64,000 nucleotides of DNA from contig NZ_FNOV01000009.1 of the NCBI RefSeq assembly GCF_900107135.1, positions 1-64,000 of the forward strand. Direction: 5' to 3'. The position numbers and the translations under genes are program-made. Shown here piece after piece: positions 56,500-64,000 of this stretch. Within the stretch, counting starts at the first letter, position 1. Each line of letters opens with the position of its first letter. This stretch comes from Hymenobacter psychrophilus. GTDB taxonomy: Bacteria > Bacteroidota > Bacteroidia > Cytophagales > Hymenobacteraceae. The notes beneath the pieces were generated by a model. That model searched no databases. It had not been told where the DNA came from and saw only the letters and a program-made list of their open reading frames with translations.

Positions 56500-59241
56500 T
56501 TACTTCTGCACCGAGATAGTACGCATCATGAACTCGTTGCCGTTGCGCACCTTCACAGTGTACATGCCGTTGGCCAGGTTCGAGAGGTCGATGGTCTTTA
56601 CTGCGTTGTCGCGCACGGTGCTCGTGTGCACGCGCTGACCCAGCATGTTGGTTACTTCAACCTGCAGGCCGTTTTTGGCATTGGCGCCGCTAACTGCCAC
56701 CGTAAGGTTACCGGCCGTCGGGTTGGGGTAGAGGTTGATGGCCTTCTGTAGGGCCGACGAAGTGCCGGTTACAGCAGCCGACGTTACCGTGATATCATCC
56801 ACGAACAGCGCATACTGATCGGCATCACTGTTGGCGTGGAAACCGATGTAAACGTTGCCGCTGGTGGTGGGAGTGATGGCCATTACTTGGCCTGCGCCCG
56901 TACCAGGAGTGGTCGTTACGTAAGACGTGTTAACGATGTTGTTGTTGCTCCACAGGAGGTTGGTTTGAGCAGCCGGGGTGGCGGCAGTACCGTACTTTAC
57001 CTCCATTTTTTCAAACGTACCTAATACCAACGCCTTGTACTTGAAGGTGAGCTGGTAAGTGGAACCAGCCCGCATGAACAGCGCCGGGGTGTAGAACCAG
57101 TCGTCAACGGCAGTCGTCGTGTTGGTTGTGCTGAAGAAGTAGGCAATGTGGTTGGGAGCCGAAGCGGGGCCCCGCTGATCCGTAACGAACCAGGACTCAT
57201 CATCACCGTTGACGTTGCTCACCGTAACACCGCAAGGTAGATTGTCGGTGGCTACCCCATCGAAGTTCTCGGTGTAGGGGAACGTGCTGATAATGGGCGG
57301 CTGACAGGCAGTCGTTACTCTTACCGGGCCCACCAGATCACTCTGGCTGCTGGCGCTGCAATTCGTGCGGATGTACACATCATAGCTCGTCAGACCCGCC
57401 AGGCCGGTGATGGTGTAAGGCGAGGCGGCGGTGGTTACGGTAGTGCCGGCCGAGTTGGGGTTGAAGCCGGTTGGGCCGTAGATGATGCTGTAACCCGTGG
57501 CACCGGCAGCGGCAGTGAACGTAACGGTAGCCGTGGTAGGCGAGGGGCTGGCAACTGTCAGGGCCGTTGGCACGTCGCAGGCGGCGGGGGTACCGAGTCC
57601 GGCTTCCAGCGCCAGACGGGTGCGCAGCGTGGTAGCGTTTACCGAAGTCCAGGCACCGGTAGCCGTCTTGTAGTAGAAAGTATTTGGCCGCAACGGATCT
57701 TCCAACTGGGAGGCCAGGCCCGGATTGGTATCCAGTTCCTTCACGCCAACGTAGAAGTCGCTACCTACGGCAATGTTCGGAATAGCTACCGCAACAGTGC
57801 CACCGGCTGCTGGCCGCGTTTGGGTAGGCGAGGTGTACAGAATAGCGCCAGGGGTGCCACCGGTACCCGTAGCGTCGAGCAGCACAATCTGGTACGGCGA
57901 AACGTTGGGCGTCGTGCCACTGGGCGCAAAAGTTGGCTTAACGGTGTACACCGTGGTAGGCTTGGTTACGCTGAATTTGGCTGCCAGAATACCCTCGGCA
58001 CCGCCCACGCCCACTCCACCGGCGCTAAATGCCACGTTGGGGTCGATGTAAGAAAGCCGGTTGGTGTTCACGTTCTGCGAGGCCACCAGTGCATTGTTGG
58101 TGTTTACCTCGTCGGCCGGTACGGTTACCCGGAGGGTGTTGGTGCCGGTCGAGGTCAGCGGATAGGCTGCGAAAGTAACCGTTGCCGATTGACCCGTGGT
58201 CAGCGAGGCCACCGTTTGCACGTTGGTAAACGTGTTGGGGCCGCTCACGGTAAGCGTAACCGGAATGTTGGTGAGCGTGCCGCTGCTGTTGTTGGTAACA
58301 ATAGCCTGCACCACATGGGGCGAGTTGAACTCGCGGGTAACCTGGCCCAGCGTAAACACCGACCGCACCGCTACGTCGTTGGCGATGAGAGGGGCCTGGT
58401 TGAAGCGGTAAGTGCGCCCCAGATCGGGCGTAGTAGTAGACCGGAAGTTGTGGGTGTAGCCAAGAGCCGAGTAGTTGCCCGTGATAAAGGTGGTGGTGCT
58501 CCAGGCTGCAGTTGAGCCAGCCCGTGCGCCTAACACTGTCTGCCCAGCGGATGAGCCCGAACCTTTAATGCCCACATTGGGGAACCGGGCGCCGGGAGTT
58601 CCCGTGCCTGCTACGGCGGCGCCGTAAACAAATTCTACCCGGTTGGCGGTTTCGTAGAGTTTTACCTGAAAGTTAAAGCTGGCATACTGAGTGGCTGCCA
58701 TGTCGGTGCCGCTGCCCGCTTTGTCGCTCACGTTCTTCCACTGAATGGTGCAAACGCGGTTCGGAGCCGTGCCCGTGGTGGCTACCCGATATTCCGCCCC
58801 TCCTGCTGCCGTGCCGGCAATCAGGTCGATGTTGAAGGGCATCAGGATGTTGGTGTTGGCCGCGTTGGTGCTCGTCAGCGGATCGGTAGACGTGCTGCCC
58901 TGGTCCTGCGTAATAAACAGGTCGGCTGCCGAAGGGGCCACGGCCCCCAACCGGATTGCTCCGTTGGTATTAAGCACGAAGCTGGTAAAGCTCTGGCCAT
59001 TGAAGCTGAAGCTGAAACCAATAGGGGTAGCCGCCGAGTTGGCGTCGTCGGTGTTGGCCGTGGCAATGGCCGTGCCGGTGGTGCCCAAATCGGTGTAGGT
59101 GCCGGCTACGTTCGTGGCATTGGCTACTGTATAGTTCAGGCTCTGGGCGTGGGCGGCTCCGGTAGCCAGGCCCAGCAGGCCAAGCAGGGCCAGCTTACGC
59201 CAAGCCTTGGTAGAACGGCCTTTCGTGTAGAGTTTTGTCAT
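56500..59241 (-). CDS. Secreted surface protein with T9SS type A sorting domain
   Basis: A 913-residue protein from ATG 59241, signal peptide ending at AAHAQ. The N-terminal ~280 residues are beta-rich and followed by a CARDB-like Ig region. A fibronectin type III domain (~558-655), a cleaved-adhesin/MAM-like domain (~656-827, FPYTENFDGV) and a C-terminal T9SS sorting domain (~828-913, LYPNPTAGNLTVAV) follow. The protein should be exported by the Sov/PorV/PorU system encoded elsewhere in the window. No catalytic motif was seen, so adhesion is likely. Confidence 0.88.
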   Translation of the reverse strand: MTKLYTKGRSTKAWRKLALLGLLGLATGAAHAQSLNYTVANATNVAGTYTDLGTTGTAIATANTDDANSAATPIGFSFSFNGQSFTSFVLNTNGAIRLGAVAPSAADLFITQDQGSTSTDPLTSTNAANTNILMPFNIDLIAGTAAGGAEYRVATTGTAPNRVCTIQWKNVSDKAGSGTDMAATQYASFNFQVKLYETANRVEFVYGAAVAGTGTPGARFPNVGIKGSGSSAGQTVLGARAGSTAAWSTTTFITGNYSALGYTHNFRSTTTPDLGRTYRFNQAPLIANDVAVRSVFTLGQVTREFNSPHVVQAIVTNNSSGTLTNIPVTLTVSGPNTFTNVQTVASLTTGQSATVTFAAYPLTSTGTNTLRVTVPADEVNTNNALVASQNVNTNRLSYIDPNVAFSAGGVGVGGAEGILAAKFSVTKPTTVYTVKPTFAPSGTTPNVSPYQIVLLDATGTGGTPGAILYTSPTQTRPAAGGTVAVAIPNIAVGSDFYVGVKELDTNPGLASQLEDPLRPNTFYYKTATGAWTSVNATTLRTRLALEAGLGTPAACDVPTALTVASPSPTTATVTFTAAAGATGYSIIYGPTGFNPNSAGTTVTTAASPYTITGLAGLTSYDVYIRTNCSASSQSDLVGPVRVTTACQPPIISTFPYTENFDGVATDNLPCGVTVSNVNGDDESWFVTDQRGPASAPNHIAYFFSTTNTTTAVDDWFYTPALFMRAGSTYQLTFKYKALVLGTFEKMEVKYGTAATPAAQTNLLWSNNNIVNTSYVTTTPGTGAGQVMAITPTTSGNVYIGFHANSDADQYALFVDDITVTSAAVTGTSSALQKAINLYPNPTAGNLTVAVSGANAKNGLQVEVTNMLGQRVHTSTVRDNAVKTIDLSNLANGMYTVKVRNGNEFMMRTISVQK

Positions 59242-59424
59242 GAAAAAACGGAAAAGAAAGTGAGATAAAGGACATGAGTTGAAATGCCAGCCGCTATTCG
59301 CTCCGGAGGGCAAATAGCGTTTGCATCGGCAATATGCCGAATAAACCGCTAATATTTATTTCATTTAGTGGTAAAGTTTTCAAAAAAATATGATCCAGAC
59401 TACTAAATAGTCAGTTCTACTTCC

Positions 59425-60267
59425 ATGCTTATAACCGATCTGAAATCCTTGCGCGTGGTGGTGCTCGGTGCTGGCCGCGTAGCTGCTCATCTGGCCCCGG
59501 CATTGGTTTCTGCCGGCCACCAGGTAGTAGGCCTCTGGAGCCGCAACCCCGAATCGGGGGCGGCGCTGGCGGCCCGGCTACCGGCTACGGCGGCCCTTGC
59601 CCCCCACCTGACCCAGCTGCCCCCCGCCGACGTGTACCTGCTCACGCTGCCCGATGCGGTAGTGCCCGACGTGCTGGCCGCGGCCCGCTTTCCGGCCGGG
59701 GCCCTGGTGGCCCACACGGCCGGGGCGCTGCCGCTGTCCGTGTTTGCTCCTTATAAAGAGCAGCTGCGCGGCGGCGTGTTCTACCCGCTCCAAACCTTCG
59801 GGCCGGGCCGGGCCATAGCGTGGGCGGATGTGCCGCTGTGCCTGGAGGCCACTGATGCGGCCGCGCTGGCCACCCTGCACCGGCTGGCCGCCGCGCTCAG
59901 TACCGATGTGCGGGAGCTGGACTCGGCCCGGCGGCTGCAGCTGCACGTGGCGGCCGTGTGGGTCAGTAATTTCCCCAACCATTTGCTCGGCATTGGGCGC
60001 GAGCTGCTGGCGGGCGCCGGGCTGCCCTGGGAGTTGCTGCACCCGCTCATCCGCGAAACCGTGGATAAGGCCCTAGCCCAGCCGCCCTTCGTGGCCCAGA
60101 CTGGCCCGGCCGTGCGCCATGATGCCGCCACGCTCGCCCGCCACGAAGCCGCGCTGGCCGCCCAGCCGCGCTGGCAGCAGCTCTATCAGCAGCTCACAGC
60201 CAGTATTCAGGCCACGGCCGGGCTGCTACCAGCTGCGGCAAACAATGGGTCCGGTTCGCGGCTTTGA
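59425..60267 (+). CDS. Rossmann-like and DUF2520 domain protein
   Basis: A 280-residue protein. The N-terminal half is an NAD(P)-binding Rossmann fold (VVVLGAGRVAAHLAPALVSA). The C-terminal half is a DUF2520-type helical domain with FYPLQTFGPGR and the later VWVSNFPNHLLGIG. Proteins of this layout resemble F420-dependent or pyrroline-carboxylate reductases, but the substrate is unknown. It lies upstream of a ferredoxin gene. Confidence 0.88.
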   Translation: MLITDLKSLRVVVLGAGRVAAHLAPALVSAGHQVVGLWSRNPESGAALAARLPATAALAPHLTQLPPADVYLLTLPDAVVPDVLAAARFPAGALVAHTAGALPLSVFAPYKEQLRGGVFYPLQTFGPGRAIAWADVPLCLEATDAAALATLHRLAAALSTDVRELDSARRLQLHVAAVWVSNFPNHLLGIGRELLAGAGLPWELLHPLIRETVDKALAQPPFVAQTGPAVRHDAATLARHEAALAAQPRWQQLYQQLTASIQATAGLLPAAANNGSGSRL

Positions 60268-60331
60268 TTCGGGGGGGGGCGTCCGTACCTTTGCCCCTTA
60301 ATTTTTGCCTTGTTTCCCCTAGCCTTCCGCC

Positions 60332-60661
60332 GTGAAAGCCATCAATATCACCTTTACCTTCCAGGACGGCCAGCCCGACCAGACGCACGTGGCCGCCGAG
60401 GGCGAATCGGTGCTGGACGTGGCCCTCAACAACGATATTCAGCTGCAGCACAACTGCGGCGGCGTGTGCGGCTGCAGCACCTGCCACGTCTATATTGAGC
60501 GGGGCGAGGCCGACCTGCCCGAAATTTCCGACGCCGAGGAAGACTTTATCGACCGGGCCGAAAACCCGCGCATCAACTCGCGCCTGGCCTGCCAGTGCGT
60601 GGTGCAGGGCAGTTCCGACCTAGTGGTGCGCATTCCGCCCCAGCACTTTCTGGGGCATTAA
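60332..60661 (+). CDS. Adrenodoxin-like [2Fe-2S] ferredoxin
   Basis: A 109-residue protein from a GTG at 60332. Cysteines in HNCGGVCGCSTCHVYIE and the later LACQCVV form the adrenodoxin/ISC-type pattern C-x5-C-x2-C-x~36-C that binds one [2Fe-2S] cluster. It transfers single electrons, probably to Fe-S cluster assembly given iscX next to it. Confidence 0.9.
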   Translation: MKAINITFTFQDGQPDQTHVAAEGESVLDVALNNDIQLQHNCGGVCGCSTCHVYIERGEADLPEISDAEEDFIDRAENPRINSRLACQCVVQGSSDLVVRIPPQHFLGH

Positions 60662-60664
60662 ATA

Positions 60665-60762
60665 GCCATGTGAGGAAACGTGAAAAATGCGAGAATGTGC
60701 TGCCCGGTCCGACTCGCTACTGTTCTCACCTTCCCCACGTTTCTCCCATTCACCATATTCTT
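60665..60762. repeat. Degenerate inverted repeat between ferredoxin and iscX genes
   Basis: ATGTGAGGAAACGTGAAAAA and the complement-like TTCTCACCTTCCCCACGTTTC flank a GC-richer centre. It follows the common pattern of this genome's spacers. Confidence 0.5.
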
Positions 60763-60765
60763 CCT

Positions 60766-61002
60766 ATGAACCATTTCGAGCCCCCGATCCAGTGGAGCGA
60801 CCACGAGGACGTTGCCATTGCCCTGTACGAGAAGTTCGGCAACGAATTCGGCGAGCCTAAAATTTACCGCGTTCGGTTTACCGAGCTGCTGGACTGGGTG
60901 CTGAGCCTGCCCAACTTTGAGGGCACCCGCGAGCAGGCCAACGAAGGCCACCTGGAGCAGATTCAGGCCAAGTGGGTGTACGAGTGGCGCGACAACCAAT
61001 AG
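60766..61002 (+). CDS. iscX: Fe-S cluster assembly protein IscX
   Basis: A 78-residue protein from ATG 60766. The compact acidic fold with WSDHEDVAIALYEKFGNEF and the central RFTELLDWVLSLPNFEG matches IscX (YfhJ) over its full length. IscX binds the cysteine desulfurase IscS and iron, and tunes Fe-S cluster assembly. It follows the ferredoxin gene, its usual partner. Confidence 0.93.
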   Translation: MNHFEPPIQWSDHEDVAIALYEKFGNEFGEPKIYRVRFTELLDWVLSLPNFEGTREQANEGHLEQIQAKWVYEWRDNQ

Positions 61003-61078
61003 GCCGTCCGGCCGTGTGCTGCCAGTCAGTTCTTTCTGTTATTAGTGCACGGCAAGCTGGCCGGGGCGCGCATTTGCT

Positions 61079-61582
61079 ATGCATGATATGTCGTCGAGCG
61101 TTGATTTAAAAGCAGTCAAAGTATTCATTCTGGATGTGGACGGGGTGCTGACTGATGGCACCCTGCTCGCCTTCAACTCGGGCGAGCAAGTCCGTACCTT
61201 CCATATCCGCGACGGGTACGCCGTGCGCCATGCCCTGCGGCAGGGCTACCGGGTGGCCGTTATTTCGGGCCGCGAAGAGCAGGGCGTCCGCAAGCGGCTG
61301 GAGTCGCTCGATGTGCGCGACATCTATCTGGGGGTTGATGACAAGATGAAAATCTTCAACAACTACCTCAACACCTATCACCTCGAAACGGCCAACATTG
61401 CCTACATGGGCGACGATATGCCCGACCTGGAGGTGATGCGCCGCTGCGCTGTGGCCGCCTGCCCCGCCGATGCTGCCGCCGATGTGCGGGCCATCAGCAA
61501 CTACGTGGCCCAGCTGCCCGGCGGCCACGGGGCCGTGCGCGAACTGATAGAAGCCGTGATGAAGGCCCAGGGTACCTGGTAA
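61079..61582 (+). CDS. HAD-family phosphatase (KdsC-like)
   Basis: A 167-residue protein with HAD motif I LDVDGVLTDG (nucleophile and acid Asp), motif II VAVISGR, and motif IV YMGDDMPDLE. Length and motifs match KdsC, the 3-deoxy-D-manno-octulosonate 8-phosphate phosphatase of lipopolysaccharide synthesis. In Bacteroidetes this subgroup may act on other sugar phosphates, so the name is provisional. Confidence 0.85.
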   Translation: MHDMSSSVDLKAVKVFILDVDGVLTDGTLLAFNSGEQVRTFHIRDGYAVRHALRQGYRVAVISGREEQGVRKRLESLDVRDIYLGVDDKMKIFNNYLNTYHLETANIAYMGDDMPDLEVMRRCAVAACPADAAADVRAISNYVAQLPGGHGAVRELIEAVMKAQGTW

Positions 61583-61755
61583 ACACTGGTTAGCAGCGCA
61601 GAACTGTAACTTCCGGCCCAACTTTCTCCTCCGGCCAGCCGGAGCGCAGTACCCGGACGGACGGCAAAGCGGGCGTGGCGGCGCGGCAAGTCGGCTGCAA
61701 ATGCCTCTTCTGGTTTCGGGAGAGGCTTTTTCAGGCCCTTTGGCTACGGCTGGTC

Positions 61756-61763
61756 CATCTTTG
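61756..61763 (+). promoter_or_regulatory. Possible -7 box before the prenyltransferase gene
   Basis: CATCTTTG matches nAnnTTTG and lies 29 bp before the ATG at 61793. No partner -33 element is evident at the usual distance. Confidence 0.35.
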
Positions 61764-61792
61764 TATTTCCTATCGTCTTTACGGCCTCGTCT

Positions 61793-62722
61793 ATGCTCGC
61801 TCGCTCGCCTTCGTTTGCCGCCGGTATTTCTGCGCGCGGGGCCGGCTCCGGGGCTGGTGGCGGCGGCTGGCAGCAGCTGGCCCGGCTGGTGCGCCTGCCC
61901 AACCTGCTGATTATGGGCCTGTGTCTGTTGCTGGTGCGCGCCTGCCTGCTGCTGCCCGCTGCGCCCTGGCGCCAGGTGCTGGCTCCCGGGTTCGGGTTGC
62001 TGCTGCTGGCGGCCCTGTGCATCGGGGCGGCCGGCTACATCATCAACGATTACTACGACGTTAAGATTGACGCCATCAACCGGCCCGGGCGGCTGGTGGT
62101 GGGGCACGGCATCAACCGGCGCCATGCCATGCTGGCCCACCTGGTGCTTTCGGGGCTGGGCGTGGCCATCGGGGGGCTGCTTTCGCCGCTGCTGGGGCTG
62201 GTCAATTTGGGCTCGGCGCTGCTGCTGTGGGGCTACTCGGCCCGGTTTAAACGGGTAGCGCTGGTGGGCAACGTGAGCATTGCCACCCTCACGGCGGCGC
62301 TGGTGTTGCTGCCCGAGCTGCAGCTGAACACCGGCCGCTCGGCGGTGTGGGGCTACGCGCTGGCCGCCTTCCTGCTCACGCTGGTGCGCGAAATTGTGAA
62401 GGACGTGGAGGATATGCGCGGCGACGCCCAGCACGAGTGCCGCACGCTGCCGCTGGTGTGGGGCGTGCCGCGCACCAAGTGGGTAGCTGGGTTTTTTCTG
62501 GCCTGCCTGCTGCTGCTGGTAGCCGGAGCCGTGTTCAATGCCCTGTTTATGAGCCACCGCTACGGGCTGGGCCTGTGGCTGCTGGTGCTGGTGCTGGCTC
62601 CGCTGCTGGCACTGGCCGCTGCCCTGCGCCGCGCCGACCAGCGGCGGCACTTCGCTCAGCTCAGCATCTGGTGCAAAGCCATTATGCTGGCCGGGGTACT
62701 CTCGATGGTGGGGTTGGTCTGA
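61793..62722 (+). CDS. UbiA-family prenyltransferase
   Basis: A 309-residue membrane protein with about eight or nine spans. The first Asp-rich motif INDYYDVKIDAINRPGR and the second (VREIVKDVEDMRGD) bind the prenyl diphosphate through Mg. It is a UbiA prenyltransferase; those close to this sequence in Bacteroidetes are annotated as geranylgeranylglycerol-phosphate transferase-like, but menaquinone (MenA-like) or other acceptors are possible. A Gly/Ala-rich N-terminus precedes the first helix. Acceptor unknown. Confidence 0.88.
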   Translation: MLARSPSFAAGISARGAGSGAGGGGWQQLARLVRLPNLLIMGLCLLLVRACLLLPAAPWRQVLAPGFGLLLLAALCIGAAGYIINDYYDVKIDAINRPGRLVVGHGINRRHAMLAHLVLSGLGVAIGGLLSPLLGLVNLGSALLLWGYSARFKRVALVGNVSIATLTAALVLLPELQLNTGRSAVWGYALAAFLLTLVREIVKDVEDMRGDAQHECRTLPLVWGVPRTKWVAGFFLACLLLLVAGAVFNALFMSHRYGLGLWLLVLVLAPLLALAAALRRADQRRHFAQLSIWCKAIMLAGVLSMVGLV

Positions 62723-62856
62723 AAATGCCGGCAACCGCGGCTGCTACAGTTGCGTTAGCAGAGGCTACAGCCCTATTCGTGCGGCCGCTCGTGGTAGCGG
62801 CGCTGCCAGCAGGGGTTGGTTCCTTTCACTTCTCTTCTTACCCCGGCCATCACCGT

Positions 62857-64000
62857 ATGCGCTTCTTCTACCCGTTGCTGGCGCTAAGCGCGCTGGCCAC
62901 CCCGGCTGCCCTGGCGCAGTCAACTGCTCCCGATTCAGTTGCCCCTCTGCTGGCCTCGGCAGTGCTGGTCCCTGCGGCTCCCGAAATTGTAGCCCCGGCC
63001 GAACCCACTACTGAGCCTGCGGGCGCGCCGGTGGGCCTCAACCGAGCCCTGGCCCCAGCTACTACCACCAAAATCAGGCTCACGCCCTCCGACCCCGATA
63101 AGCCGAGTTTCCTGCCCGTGCCCATTGCTTTTTATCAGCAGGAAACCGGTTTTGCTGGCGGCGTGGCCATTTTGCCGGTGTGGCGCTTCGGCACCGATAC
63201 CACGGTGCGTAAATCCAATGCCCGCCTGATTGCCTGGATTTCGCAGAAAAAGCAGACCACCGTACAGCTCACGCACACCATTTTTACCAAGGAAGAGAAG
63301 TTCTTTTTCTCGGGCGAATTGAGCTACTTCGACCTGGCGTTTAAGTACTACGGCCGCGGCAACGACACCAACGAGGACGTGTATTCCAACATCCAGTACC
63401 CACTGTGGGTGTTTGATGAGAAGGCCCTTGTAAAGGTGATGCCTAACCTGTTCGTGGGCCTGCGCTACCGCCTCACCGACCTGGGCGAGGTTAAATTAAA
63501 GGACGGCGACGACGAAAGCACGCCCGGTCCCTATGAAGAGATTCCGGCCGAGCAGCGCGGCGGCTACACCACATCGGGCGTGGGCCCGGCGCTGCTTTAC
63601 GACAGCCGCGACAACGTGCTGGCCACGTATCAGGGCAATTTCGTAGATGCGCACGTACTATTTGCCGGCAAGGGCCTGGGTAGCGACTACAACTTCACCC
63701 GCTACATGGTGGACGCGCGCCACTTCAACCCGCTGTTCGGCTCCAACAACACAATTCTGGCGCTGCAGTTTCTGGGCCAGTACCACACGGGCGACGTGCC
63801 GTTCCGCGAGTGGGGCGGCATGGGCGCCACGCTCGGCGGCTCTCTTTACAACAATGCCTACCTGATGCGTGGCATTTACGAAGGCCGCTACCGCGACCGG
63901 CAGTTCACTACGGCCCAGGCCGAAATCCGGCAGAAGCTGTTCTGGCGCATCGATGGGGCCGTGTTTGGGGCCGTGGGCCAGGTTGCGCCTAACATCGATG
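62857..64000 (+). CDS. BamA/TamA-like outer-membrane protein, 5' part (cut by window edge)
   Basis: The frame starts at ATG 62857 and runs off the right edge, giving 381 codons. A signal peptide ends near AALAQ, followed by a Pro/Ala-rich region. The rest looks like an Omp85-type surface-antigen barrel: PALLYDSRDNVLATYQGNF and GSDYNFTRYMVDARHFNPLF are typical strands. No POTRA domains are seen, so it may be a barrel-only member. Function unknown; outer-membrane location is likely. Confidence 0.82.
   Translation, partial: MRFFYPLLALSALATPAALAQSTAPDSVAPLLASAVLVPAAPEIVAPAEPTTEPAGAPVGLNRALAPATTTKIRLTPSDPDKPSFLPVPIAFYQQETGFAGGVAILPVWRFGTDTTVRKSNARLIAWISQKKQTTVQLTHTIFTKEEKFFFSGELSYFDLAFKYYGRGNDTNEDVYSNIQYPLWVFDEKALVKVMPNLFVGLRYRLTDLGEVKLKDGDDESTPGPYEEIPAEQRGGYTTSGVGPALLYDSRDNVLATYQGNFVDAHVLFAGKGLGSDYNFTRYMVDARHFNPLFGSNNTILALQFLGQYHTGDVPFREWGGMGATLGGSLYNNAYLMRGIYEGRYRDRQFTTAQAEIRQKLFWRIDGAVFGAVGQVAPNID

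Noticed and set aside
1..64000. Stable RNA genes, CRISPR arrays, plasmid or phage functions
   Set aside because: I looked for rRNA and tRNA-like stretches, regular spaced repeats and phage or conjugation genes and found none I could support.

Overview
The window is GC-rich bacterial DNA from the Bacteroidota, most likely a Hymenobacter-like member of the Cytophagales. Evidence: Bacteroidetes -7 promoter boxes (nAnnTTTG), type IX secretion genes (porU, porV and a cargo protein with a C-terminal sorting domain), a fused CcoN-CcoO cbb3 oxidase subunit, a small CcmD-like protein beside ccmBC, and many long imperfect palindromes between genes. I saw no rRNA, tRNA, CRISPR array or replication origin. 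Two decayed IS5-type transposase pieces (1-328 and about 9262-9392) bracket the first region.

Region 1 (635-9222, plus strand) is a reduced-sulfur island: ArsR-type repressor, TSUP exporter, persulfide dioxygenase-rhodanese fusion, single rhodanese, a YeeE/YedE transporter encoded as two half genes with two SAM methyltransferases interleaved, TsdA-like thiosulfate dehydrogenase, OprD-like porin and a periplasmic DsrE-like protein. Two matching ATGAW-N6-TTCAT palindromes suggest ArsR operators before the first two genes.

Region 2 (9712-27602, both strands) is a stress and low-oxygen block: four intact universal stress proteins and one broken one, a beta-CASP nuclease, an L,D-transpeptidase, a six-BON-domain protein, a cation P-type ATPase, a thioredoxin-like protein, a PAS histidine kinase overlapping a response regulator fused to a CRP/FNR module, and hemF. 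Region 3 (26883-36763, minus strand) is the cbb3 oxidase set: ccoI, ccoS, ccoNO, ccoQ, a small membrane protein, ccoP, ccoG, fixH and a SafE/DsbD-like membrane protein.

The strongest observation is a shared promoter architecture across regions 2 and 3. Six intergenic sites carry paired TGAY-N4-RTCA (FNR/FixK-like) boxes exactly 22 bp apart centre to centre (one partner is often degenerate), followed 29.5 bp from the nearer centre by an nAnnTTTG-like -7 box. Three sites are divergent, giving nine promoters in register. They front ccoNO, ccoI, the P-type ATPase, the thioredoxin-like gene, the BON operon, a USP and the beta-CASP gene, plus two unexplained transcripts. The kinase/regulator-CRP pair inside the block is the obvious candidate controller: in effect a FixL-FixJ-FixK cascade compressed into two proteins.

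Region 4 (37004-50841) holds a small membrane protein and cupin, an M16-like protein without the zinc motif, porV, porU, pssA, an MBL hydrolase, an FAD oxidoreductase and a large beta-propeller/barrel protein. Region 5 (51010-56044) is ccmB-ccmC-ccmD-ccmE-ccmF, with the CxxxY form of CcmE. Region 6 (56500-64000) has the T9SS cargo protein, then a DUF2520 protein, ferredoxin, iscX, a KdsC-like phosphatase, a UbiA prenyltransferase and a truncated BamA/TamA-like outer-membrane protein.
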